Shown here: positions 1 through 12,500 of the stretch, one piece after another
Layout of the letters: the number at the start of each line of letters is the position of its first letter
Position numbering within the stretch: the first letter of the stretch is position 1
Origin: Bugula neritina
Lineage: Eukaryota > Bryozoa > Gymnolaemata > Cheilostomatida > Bugulidae
DNA length: 64,000 nucleotides
Assembly (NCBI GenBank): GCA_964035545.1
Contig: OZ037769.1
Span: forward strand, 4,621,929 to 4,685,928
Direction of reading: 5' to 3'
Made by a program: the position numbers and the translations under genes
Notes under the pieces: generated by a model
What the model was told of the DNA's origin: nothing
Databases searched by the model: none
The model's input: the letters and a program-made list of their open reading frames with translations, nothing else

Positions 1-321
1 GTGCTGGGTGGATCTAATCAGACATATGATGCAGGTTTGGGTTTTGCTTTCTGACAACTAAATTTCTTACCACTCAGAGATCTAAATTGCAGCACTTTTA
101 CACAATTTATCTACTTTCTATGTTTTTGAAAAGTCAAGGGGAATAATTCACAGCACAGTCGCTACGCAAATGATCTAATATAAAGTGTAAAAGATTCAAT
201 GTTAAGTAAACTAATTAGCTAAAGTTAGGTAAACTTTAAGTTTCTTGATTGGAGTTCAAATCTGCTGCACTTAGACAAACACAGTATGATATTCATCAGT
301 AAGGAAAGCTTTTCTGTTTAC

Positions 322-2235
322 TAGGATCTATCTGTGGACATATTGCTCCAGAGGATGTAGCATCTTGAACTCCTTTCCATCCTTCAGCTTCTTCTGTCTT
401 TTTAAATCTAAGTTTACCAACAGGTGGTTTCCCATACCTGACACCTGTAGCATAATAATACTATATTGTAGTGTTACATCATTGCCATGACAAAACAATA
501 TACACTTATGAAACTATATATATTATTATAATACTATACAACAATTATAGCATCATAAAATCTTATATTAGTATACAATGATTTTAATAATGTATAATGA
601 TATAAGTTATAACACTATATAATCATATAATATGATGCAATAATACAATAATACTATAATATAATGATACAGTGCCATATAGTAAAGCTATGCATAGTCT
701 AATCATAATTTATATATTTTTAAAAAAAATTGTAGTTATCCTTTATTAAATTTAACCAGTCATTAAATAATTAAAATATGATATTATTTTGAGTCAATTT
801 TTATACATATAACATGCATATAATGTAAGTATATCCTAAAGGATGTAAGCTTTCAGCATGCCAATGTAATTTTCAGCAGTTGACTAAAGATTTGCATCTA
901 CCAATATAATTTTCTTAACAGCTGGCTAAAGACATGCATATATCAATATAATTCCTGAATATAGCAAGTGATATGGAGCTGCTATCTACTGCACTGCAGA
1001 ATGTAGGCTTTAATATTTACATAATAGCTCTAACAAGCTTAGCTATTATCAAGATTGTTTGTCAACGTAAACACATTAAGATCTTATAGTCCTATATATA
1101 GTGCAGGCTGTACTAGCAACTAGCCTAATATGAAGCAATGCAACCAGATGCTAATTCTATTGTAAATTTTTCAAAAGGTAAATGACAGCTAAAGATTTAT
1201 TAAATTTATTGTGATGATTTGCATTTGCCAAGTCTTCTATTATTACAACTTACATGTTACAATTTTCAATGGTTGTTACTCTAATGCTAAATTTGATGCT
1301 TTACATACAAGCTGAATCAAAAAAGTTTACTGATTAAACTACTGATTTGCAAAGAAGTTAGATAATTCAAAATTTTATGCCAATTTGTTACACTTTCTTG
1401 TAATAATACAAAGCCTCCAATAACATTTTGTAAGGTTACAGGTTTTTAGCAAATGCAATGTGAGTTATATTCATAGTGCACAGACTTTTACACCTTATGC
1501 AGTCAGCCTTCAATATTGTTTACATTTAACTTTGGTAATGATATAGCGCAATCTTTCTATTGGGTCTTGTTATTTTCCCTGCTATACAATAATGTTTATA
1601 TAATCAAAATGATAATAAGTGTTGCAGTAGCTTTTTTGGTAGCTTTCAGAAAACCATTGCGTAACGAAAGCTTTTTGTGAAAGCTTTCACGATAGCTATT
1701 TACTGACAGTTTTTGTTCAATGAGTCAGTGTAGCTCAATTTTCCTTCTGCTAAAGATGCAGGCAATCTATACTTAATTGTCAAAATAATTGTTACAGTAT
1801 GAGTCTAAGTCTGAATGTGAGCTCAAGTCTAGGTCTAACTTAGAAAATTTACTGTTGGCAATAGACAAGAAATAGAGTTGTGGCCTGCATCTGTGTCCTC
1901 CATCCATTCATCCTTCATTAAGTGAATCACAATACATAGGCATCTGTGCCAAACAGAACCCGTGCTGACTCAGCAACAATTATCAGCTGATACAGTAACC
2001 ATCATCAGCTGTCATAATATGATCAAAATAATATTTATGTAATCTCCAACTACTCCTCAAAGTTGTATAATCTATTTACTGACTCACCCAGAAAGAGATC
2101 GACTTTAGAGTCTAGAAATGTAGTGCTGACTCCCTGGAGTTGTCCACCATGACTCAACGTCACTATAGGGTCAGCAGAAGAAGTACAGTAGACCAACAGA
2201 CAGACAGCTGTAATCGTTTGTAGAGTGAATGCCAT
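322..2235 (-). CDS. Carboxylesterase/cholinesterase-family protein, 5' exons only
   Basis: This is the start of a secreted alpha/beta-hydrolase of the carboxylesterase type B family. Exon 1 (2088..2235) begins with an ATG and a hydrophobic signal peptide of about 21 residues ending near SSA-DP. It continues with the family's N-terminal strand pattern (DPIVTLSHGGQLQGV, then FLDSKVDLFLG). It ends in phase 1 at a GTGAGT donor. Exon 2 (322..444) restores frame and reads GVRYGKPPVGKLRF, then GWKGVQDATSSGAICPQ, the usual region before the first conserved Cys. The donor at 321 (GTAAAC) is the weaker call. The catalytic Ser, Glu and His exons lie outside the window, so enzyme activity cannot be judged. 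The intron of about 1.6 kb is AT-rich and contains nothing recognisable. Confidence 0.85.
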
Positions 2236-3506
2236 GTGTTGCTAATGTACGTGATACAGTGACGAACTAGTGCTAGCTGGTACTTTATGCGTAATGAATA
2301 GCCCATGTCATCATCAATATCACTACTGAGTTCTTATCACGACTGATGACCTTTAAGCCGCATGGCTATAGCCTATACTAATAATGAATATATCAAAGTA
2401 TCAAGATAATATTACAAAATCTATTTGCATTTTCCTATTGCTTACGGATTAAGTGTCACGCATCATTTACCACATTCTATTTACATCGGTGTAGCCTTAG
2501 TGCGCCAGAATTAAGTGTAGCCATGCATGCCGATTAAGGTTAATCTACTAACTTAGCATAACATGCATGTACTAGAGCATAAGTCTAAATCGCAATAGAG
2601 TTGCGGGCTGAAATTGTTCTAAAAGCAGCTCCGAGTTAGGGGTGACTGAATGCAATAGTTTAGAGCTGGGATCCCCCAACTCTTAACTCAAGAACCCCAA
2701 CTACTGCACCCAGTCATCTCAACTAGCAGCTGCCTATAAAAGAGCTCCACTGATTATGCCCGGAAGAGGATTGAAATATAGCTTTCAAACCATGTTATCT
2801 GAAATTGTGAGAGGTATAGTCCTTGGACTGCCTGAAATCCAGTGAACTTGCGAGAATTGCAGCTATTGACATGCATGAGTTAACATTCTCAACATAACTT
2901 TCTTATTTGATTGATATTGACTGCAATTCCCGCACAGATATTACTTTCAAACTTTAAAAATTTGCTTTAAAACTCAAAAGTCAAAAAGTTAGCTTTGTAA
3001 TAAAGTATTCACAAAAAATGAGTTATTGACAAATTTAAGCAGGTCTTGAAGCAACTATTTGATATCACTACAGATTAAAGCCATGCTTCTATACCGGGTT
3101 TTGGGTTTCCCCAAGACAGCAGAATTCATGTATGTAAACCTTTACTTATGTAATGCTTGCCAGAACACATTTCATAATAAAGCAAATTCATAGCTTGAAA
3201 TGCCTCTTATCAAGCTTTGATTTACTTTGCACTGACTTTCTAGATCTAACTTACTTCAGTCCTAGCTGTGAGTTTTTAGCAAAATAATAGGAGTGGTACG
3301 ATGAATTAGTGAAAGTTTATTGAAGTATAAATAGGTACATCATGAAAATCTATGAGATATTAAAACTACTTTTTATTTAAATGTATTCTGATTTTTGTAA
3401 ATTGTTTTTAGTAGATTATGCAGAAACCTGAAAACTGAAATAAATAAATTAGCATAAGTTCTAAAGACAAATTTGGGAACATTCAGAAATTTCAAATATT
3501 TGGCTT
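2236..3506. other. Spacer: carboxylesterase promoter side and 3' flank of the M1 gene
   Basis: About 1.3 kb without a coding exon I can support. It should hold the promoter of the leftward carboxylesterase gene and the 3' untranslated end of the leftward aminopeptidase gene. An imperfect inverted repeat at about 2640..2750 (matching arms around GGTGACTGAATGC and its degenerate complement) may be an old foldback element. Confidence 0.5.
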
Positions 3507-6500
3507 TTAGGGTTTGGCAAGCCATTGAGATATATCATGCCGAATTCTGCTTATATATCTAGTGTTTTGTATGGTCCTCTCCATTGCTATAGTAAATGCT
3601 TGAGCTGAATCTTCCAACGCAGAACCTTTCTCCTTGACAAATACCATTATCTGCCAAACGTAAAGTAAAAACCTTGCCAGCTCATTTAATAAACATGTAT
3701 TTTTAGCAACTAAGCTGCACATCGGTAGGTCATGAACTATAAATAATCTTCTAAAATTACAAGTGCTAAATCTCATCAAAATTTATAATTTCCTACTATT
3801 TTTTCATAAAAGCAGTTATGACATACAATGTTAGAGTATATCTGTGAAAATGTTACAAGAAAATTCTCCAACTCAAACTAGAAACCATTTACAGGGTCAG
3901 GGTGCCCATACTGCATGACAGAAATAACTCAGTCAGGCAGTGAGTGAATAAACAAATAATGCTTTTTGTAAATCTGACATTAGCATATTTGCCTTGCCTC
4001 AAGCTATATAAATAATAATTGTAAAAAATACCTGATTGAGCTCGAAATACGTGAAAAACAAGGATGTTATTGAAGATATGAGATCATCAATTCTATCTTC
4101 AAACCTAAAAATATCATACAATAACAGTTTGGAAGTTTACATGAGTGAGTCGAGTATGTGTGCAAGTTTGAGTGTGTTAACACCCGACAACAGATCTTTT
4201 TATGTTAATAACGCAATACTGACACATTCATAAGTGTAAAACCCTTTTTCTCAGATAACTATTCAGTTGCAATTAATATTGATCACTAGGAGTTAAGCTC
4301 TCTTTAAACTTCAAATGCTTAATTATTAGTCAATAAAATGTGCAATAAATACTAAAAATAATACAAAGTAATAAAATTATTTTGCAAATCAACTTTCAGT
4401 ATATGAATTATTTAATAGTGTTTTTTATCTTTTGTCTAATACAAAGAATAAGTCCAAAATTAGTTTGCAAATCAAAGTTCTATTGATAAGTTATCCCATA
4501 GTGTTTTCAATCTTTCGCGACTAACTAATAGTAGTTCTTGGATTACTAACTAATTTCTTAATAAAACATGGCCAATGACCTGACTCTCAGCACATCCCAA
4601 TTGGCTTGCAACCAGATCCACGAAAGTAGCTTGCCAAACTCATTTCTGCTCACTGCTTTCACAGCAAGATAAGCATCCTTCAGTTTGATTTTCTTTTCAT
4701 CCATAGAATAATCAAGAAGTCTACAACATAAATACATGCAATTTGATTTCGTTTATTTTCTTAATGCAAAAATTTTGATATATGATCAATCTGCAGCTTG
4801 CATAGCATGTATATGTAGCATATATTATTTTAATCAAATTTTGCTGTTAGATTTGCTTCTTAAAATGGTGATAAATTAAAGCGATTAGTTCTAAACCGTG
4901 TCTAAACTTATTACTTTGAGCATACAATCAGTTTTAATATGTGTAAGTTTTTAGTAAGGAGCTGGTGGAAATCATTTTGACTAAAATAAGAATCCAGCAA
5001 CTATGACCAATCAATAAGTTTTTTTCATGACCAGCAATAGCAAGCTCGCTTTCACTTCAAACTTATTCATTCTGCTTAGAATTCTGACATCTACACAAAA
5101 ATTTTAAAAAACTTTTAAAAAATTTCTTGACAGCGTTACACACCGAGATATAATGCTTTACCTTTGTAGTAGCCATGGTTCACTTGTGCACGCCAATGAT
5201 TCAATTAACTTTTCTGCTTCACTTGCAACTCTCTCATTCTTGTATCTTTCGTAAACAAATTTCCAGCCTTCATATCCTGATATTTTCACTCCATAGCAGT
5301 AGACTGCAGCTCTCGCATTTGGATGAATAGGACTAAAACATGCTTAATGTGCTTTACTATTATTAGACAAGTTTCATCAATTTTATTACATAAATGTTTC
5401 GTGCCATTGTTGTTTTAAAAGCAAAGCAAATGCAACTATAAATACAAACAACTTTTGTTATAAATAAAATACAAAGCTCTGTTACTGCTGAAATTTTATG
5501 CTTTTGTTTTTGGAAAAAGAAGTTAGTTTTCAACTACTAAAGTAGTTCATGCTGAATAAACTAAAATAGTTTAGAGACTGATGTTAGGGTAGAGTAGAAT
5601 TGCAACACATAAAAAAACACTGTAAACAACTTACTTGTCCTTAGATGAGTTTAGCATCCATTCACTAAACAAATGATGAGCGTCAAACTCGCAGTCACCA
5701 ACAGAGTACTCACAGGCTATTGAAATGGCAGCCATTTGCCTTTTCCTGTAATTAAAATACCGTTTACCAAATCTAGAGTTGACCTACTTATTGTACATAA
5801 CATTTTTTTCTTAGTAACTGTAGTGGTGAGGTTACCCAGTGGCCCTGTGGTGTAATGCTTGCAAGCTGGAGATCTCGCTTTCGAATCCTAGTGGGGGGGG
5901 GCAAAAGTTTTATAAGCTATTTTATCCTTTAGTGAAGCGTAATAGTACTCGGGGGGGGGGGGGGGGGGGTTGAAAGGACAGGGCAGCCTGAAGACTGAAG
6001 GACCAGTAGAAAGGCCAGAGGAGTTCTGGAGAACTGGGTGGAATGAGAGAATTGAGTTGGCAGTACGCCTGCTTGCAAGCTGGAGGTCTGTGGTTCGAAT
6101 CCCAGTCGAGGCAAAAGTTTTATAGTAAAAAACTGTCACCTACCTTATACAGCTAATTAGATTAATTATTTATAGAAACTAATGAACACAATGACATAAA
6201 TCTAGTTTAATAAATATAGGAATGCATAATATGATAAAGATTAAGTGTAGAACTCACTGCTCAATGAGACTCTGTGAATTATTAACTGCCAAGTCTTGGC
6301 CAAACTTCTCATAAAAAGGTTTAATCAGAGATGAGTAATAAACCTACAAAATAGAATATTTTATGGAGGCGTATATTAAAGCTCTTTGCAGGCATAAGCA
6401 TTTTGTAATAATTTTAGGGCTAAAAGTAGCTAAATAAGCTATCAAAGTTTTAACTTTTAGTATGTCTTAATTCACCAAAATAATTAATGAAGCTCATAAT

Positions 6501-9500
6501 TTTAAAAAAATGTTTGATGCTTATATATAAGATTTGCAGGTCTTCACGTGGTCTAACTTAGTTTTAAAATTTTATGCAAATTGTACTAATATTCGGCACT
6601 GCTTAAACAAATTATTTTAGGATTTCATTTATTTTATTTTATTTAAATTTGAATATAATAAATAATCTTTAGAAAAAGCAGCTACACTCCTTTTCTACTT
6701 TAGCTACCAAAAAAGAGCCTCTAAGGTAAATTTCAAATCAAAAGTTATTTAAAAAAAACCCCTCATAAAATAAGTTTATAAATTAAGCCGAATTTTCCTT
6801 AAAGTTTTTCCAAGCACATGTTATCTAATGAAAAGGCAAACTGTTCAAAAATCACTAATTTGGCAAACTAAGAGTTTTTAGCAACATTGCCTAGATTTTA
6901 CTTAATAGAAATAACTACCTTATGATTGAAACTCTAAAAATATAATTAACAAAGCATCACTTCATATAAATAGTATTTCAGTTTGATGCAATGCATACCT
7001 TGAAGTCACCATAGGAAGTTGTCATTCTGAGAGCTGAGGCTACAAAGTTCAGCTCAGCAATAGCCACTGCCCAGGGAAAGTAGTTCGTCTCTTTGGATAA
7101 GTATTTTGTCAAACTCATAGCAATTTTTATATTTATTGTGCCAGCTCTAAAACATTTATCAAGGTATTCAAATAAATATATATTACCTACATAGTTATAG
7201 CTAAACAAACATGCATCAGACTTAATTTATAATAGCATGGTACATTCAAACTTTATCCATATTTTTAACCAATAAGTTAATGTTGATACATTATATATAA
7301 AAACTCATAATAATTTTAGCAGATACACAAAAGAGAAATAAATAACATGTGCAATAATAAAATTAAATATAAAAAGCAAAGCAATAACCAGTTGTAGTAA
7401 CTTGAAGAGCTGTAAGCTACTTGCCTTGCTAAGCTAAATGAGTCACACAGGAGTTGTCCTCTACTTAACGGGTCAATTACCTACAAATTGCAATTAAAAT
7501 AATAATATACTAAACATTGCTCAACCATGCATTCTTCATACAGCCGGTTTACTTTTGAAACAATAAATATACATAGAAATTGACGTTATAATAAGCTTTG
7601 AGAATAAGGTCAACTTACTAAGTGGTCCTGTTGTAGTTGCTCTACCAGTCTTTGCCAATATTTTTCAGGATAGTTTACTCTGTAAAAGCCATTCTGCTTT
7701 GGATTTATTATAATCCACTTGGTGTCTGCATCAATTGATATTTGTTCTAGAAAAAGTTAAGTAACAAATGTTTTACATTTAATAGATTAATTAAACATTC
7801 TTCAATATCACGAGAATATGTAAAATTACCAGAATTAAGATACTTTTAAAGAACATCTTTGATGCAACAAATATAAATATATTTCCCAGCTTTAAGTAAC
7901 AACTAAAACACATGTAGATCTTTTAAAGAAACCAAAATATATTTTGCTTCTAAAAATAATATCAAGCGAGATAGTGATTCCTTCTTACTGGCTTCTTCAC
8001 TTTTGAAGATCCAGTTCACTGAGGTCTGATTTACATCAAAGTTTGGAGATTTACTTGTGACAATACTGAACGGGATATCCCATAAGTAGCTGTAAAACAC
8101 ATATATTACAAAGCAGCACATTAATCAATTATTTTAGGAGCAATACTGCCTATGTCCACACACTTAAATAATGATTGTTAGCATAATACTAGATTTTTTA
8201 TACAGAGCTTGCCATCTTTTAGCTACATTTTAATTTTAGTTTTCATGAACTATCACTCTTACTTTTGCCCTAAAAATATCTCACATACGTATGTTGTAGA
8301 CATTGAATAACCAGAGTTGTTTAAATGTTTACGCTTACTTCTAAATATTACAAAAAACTCTTTAATTTGAGAATAAAACATACCCAAACATGCTGGGCAC
8401 AACGGGCACAGTTTCACCATCAAGTGAGAAGAACATTTGAGAGATATTTAAGATCTGCTTGGTTTCAACAACTTCATTCAACTAAAAAGGATTTTTCACT
8501 AATTAAATTCAAATATTGTTTAAAATAATCCGTTGAAAAGAAATAAAATTAATAAATTTGATGATATAAGCCTGTTTAGCTCTGTTTAGCTCGATTACTT
8601 ACAGTAACTTCAAGACAAGGGTAACCCATTTGCATAATCCATGTGTTAGGGAAAATCACCACGTGATGCTTTTCTGCCCCGTCAAACCTAATTCTTTGTT
8701 TATTAGCCTCAATTTGAAAGGGCCACCACAGTGCAGTTCCTCCAAGGGTTGTAAGGGAAGCCATCCCTATCAGATCCTACAATTTAAGTTTAATAATTCA
8801 GTTGCTTCAAATCCAACCTTGTTGCTACCTGGGTACGAGAGCATAATTATTTAAAAAAAAAATGTTTGAATAACTTTTTGAAATTCTATCAAAGATTATA
8901 TAAGCACTAGTATAAAATGTTTTCCGTTGCACTTAAAATAGTTTAAATATGATCAACGATTTAGGCAAAGAATAGTCTATATCAGTCAATTTTGTGCAAA
9001 GGTTGGGTATCAATTGAGTTGTATTTAGCTGACGAACATAAATCTAGTGTGTAAAAAAATTTTAAATAGCAAAATATCTAGCAACAGATTATAACAATGT
9101 ATGAAGTTACAAATATACTATTTTATAATGAAGAGTGCTTACCATTAGTCCTCTAAACCAAACTGCATCTCCGAGAAAATGTTGCATCATCCTGATCACG
9201 GCTACTGACTGCAAGATACAAATAATATTAAATGTAAAATTGCATATTCTGTACATAAGAGCAACTTACTATAATAAATGCCATTTTAAGGTTATTTGAA
9301 TTTTTTTAATTGTGATACATATAATATATTTTTTTATACATGCACCTTTTCCACTGAAACAACATCAAAGGTTTTATGCAGTTCTTCTGGTCGCTGAAGT
9401 GGAACATAGAGAGGGCGGGAAGAAGGTAAGCTGTCCTCGTGTAGCGCAAACCGAACATCAAACGTCACAAACTGGTCAAACTGAAACAGTGGACACTCTG

Positions 9501-12500
9501 AGGATAGAGGGCAACTTTAAATTTATTTAAGTTTTTTAAAAAGTCAGAAATTTAATTACAAAACAAACTAGTATTCTTCTGTAGACTTCTTTAAGAGCTT
9601 TCATCATAAAAATTAATAGCGAAATTTTTTCACAGTATGATAAATTGAGTTAATTTCTGCTTTACAAACATTTTCTTCAAATCTAAAGATTTACAACAAT
9701 TATTTACAAGAGTTTGACTGCTTTTAAGCACAAGTGCATTAGAAAATTCATAAATATTTTAAAAATTATTTCAAGGAGAAATTATTCTAAAATGAAGTAG
9801 AAAAACAAAGTAGAAAACTATTACCATCTGCCATTCAGGGTAAGAAAAATCCAAACCAACATGTGCCATGTAAATAGCAAACCCCTCGAGCAGCAACATG
9901 TCATCCCAGCTGGCAGGCGTCAAAAAGTTTCCAAACCACTAAAAATTGTCAATCATACCCAATGTTAAAAACAAGGATCTTAAATCATTAGTATTAATAG
10001 AAAATATAATATATTTTATAGCTACTTCTTCTAGAAAAAATAGTTTGACAGTATTAAAGTACTCAAGTTACTTTGTAATATTTTGAAACAGCTTTGATGA
10101 CAAGAAAAAAACTCCAGCCTTAAAATTATCTGAAAGCGTCAAGCTCTGTTAGTTCAGCTCAGTCAAATTTAATTCTTATTACAAAAACTGCTTTGACTAT
10201 TAAAAAAAACTATTATATCAGCTATAAAAACTTTTTTTAAGTCTGGTTATGCTGCTGCTTAGTTGACTTCATATTATATCACTGCAGTCTTGAGCTTACT
10301 CAGTGGTCCCGTGGGGTAATGGTTAGCACACTTGCTTACAAGCCGGAGGTCTCGGGTTCGAATCCCAGTGGGGGCAAAATTAATTTTCAATCGCATATAC
10401 TACACTTTAAAATTATAATAAACTCATAATTAAGTAACTTTATTATCACAATTGTTGGTGGTGAATCAAAAGATTATAAGGCTGGAACTACTGCAAGCGC
10501 AGTGAAGTATAATAATATTAACTGCACAAGAAATGAGAAATTAACACGAACTTGGTGGGCAAGCTGATGTGAGATGGTGAACACAGTTTTCTGTCTCTGG
10601 TAAACATCTGAAACTTCTGGGCTGTAAAGCAGTGTTTCTTCTCTGAATCCAATCAGTCCCCAGTTTTCAATAGATTTCGAAGGGAAGTCAGGAATTGCAA
10701 TTAAGTCTGCTTGCAAATCAATATTTTATAATAACAAAAACTTGCAGAAAAATAGCGAGCTCAATATAATAACTTTAAAAAGTACCAACACAAATAATTA
10801 AAACTTCAAATCGCACCTATTTTGGTGAGAGGATACCACATTTCAAAAAGCTTTTCGAAGTTTTCCAAAAGCATATCTGCTTGATCCAGAGCAAAATCAG
10901 TTTGATCAAAAACTGACTTTCTTGAACAGACTCTTATTTGAACCTAAAATATATTTCATAAAATTATATTATAGTTATTGTTGTTTTGAATTATTAAATT
11001 GCTTTTGAAATTCTTTTCAAGAAGTTTCATAAGTATATGAAACTTACATCACTTTTGGTAGTTTGATTCTTGCACTCAAAATTGTGAACAATTATAATAG
11101 CTAGGTGAGCCGTCGACATGAGAGAAGTTTCATTAAAGATGTCCATATTCCACTCATCACTCCTAAAATGTAGACGTTAATTTATTTTATTTGCATCAAC
11201 AAGTATAATTTAACTTACAAGCAATACATAATACAAGGTCTAAAATTAGAAATTCAGTTTTAAGTTATAAAGCACTGCATGCTTGATCTAAATAATATAA
11301 TACATTTTTTGATGAAGCAGCTCAGAACAGCTTCAACATTTTTTTAAAAAGTGACAGGTTTTCTTATTGTAAATCAGTGGTCTAAGCAAATATATATAGT
11401 AATATCGTTATTGAATTTGCTTTATATTAAACAATGAATACATATATTAGCAGCTTCTTAATTCTACACAGAGCTTCTATCCCAAATGAGCTTCACTAAA
11501 TCTCGGTGTTGCAGGCTTTGAAACAAGAAATAATAAGTAGCAGAATGCGTGAGTCATTTAATTAACAAATATATAATATTAGATATTTACTATCAGCTTT
11601 CTCTTTTATCTCATATAGTTTGCAACTTTTGGTTTAAACTATTTCTGTGCCAATTTGGCAAATGGACTTACATCTGCTCAGTCTTTATAAGTTCAGCATT
11701 TGAGAAAGCTGTGTAACCATTCTTCCTCCATACAGAAATGTTGAAAGTAGCTTTATACATCAGCTCATCAAAGCATGGGAAGATTTTTCTTGCTTGTGTA
11801 GGCTCAAACCTCGAAATGGCAACATACCTGCATGACATACAATGGAATACTATGTTATATAAGACTCAAAGTAACCAAGTTTTTGTATATTAATTATATA
11901 ACAAAACATTAAATTAACAGGTTTCGGCCTTACACTAAAACATACAGCTGAATTAGTTTGCAGTTTGAATCTAAGTTAAAACAACATTTAAATATACAGT
12001 GCTCCCTCCATGTTTCACTAAACTGCCAGTCCTGAAACTTTAATTTGTGGCATAATAGAATACCAGGTTCAGCTTACAGATTTGTTAAATTTAGTCATTT
12101 TGTCCCTATACAGACATACATGACCAACAAAGCAGGGTCCAAGTACTTCTAGTTACCTATAGAATTTCAGGAGAAATGGCTTTGTGAGAAATATGGAGGG
12201 AGCACTGTAATATCATTCTCAGATGCTAAAGCAACTTGTAAAAAGAGAAAATAAATGCATATCACCTTTCTAAAGTCAGATTATCAGCTTTGTCTACGTC
12301 AGCGTGACTATCATAGTACAAACCGCTGACATTTCTACTTAGTAGTCCATTATATTCAATCTCCAAGATATAACTCTGTTCCTCAACAAGAGGGGTTTCT
12401 GTCATAAACTTGACAAACTCTCTTTTCACATCGTAGAGCGGGCTGGTTGGAATGTTTATTACCGTCCCATCTGAAATTGAGCTGAATATCTATTATATTA

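Noticed and set aside
10303-10378. A functional tRNA gene
   Set aside because: A and B boxes are present, but the anticodon stem does not pair and related copies exist as dispersed repeats, so it is a SINE head.
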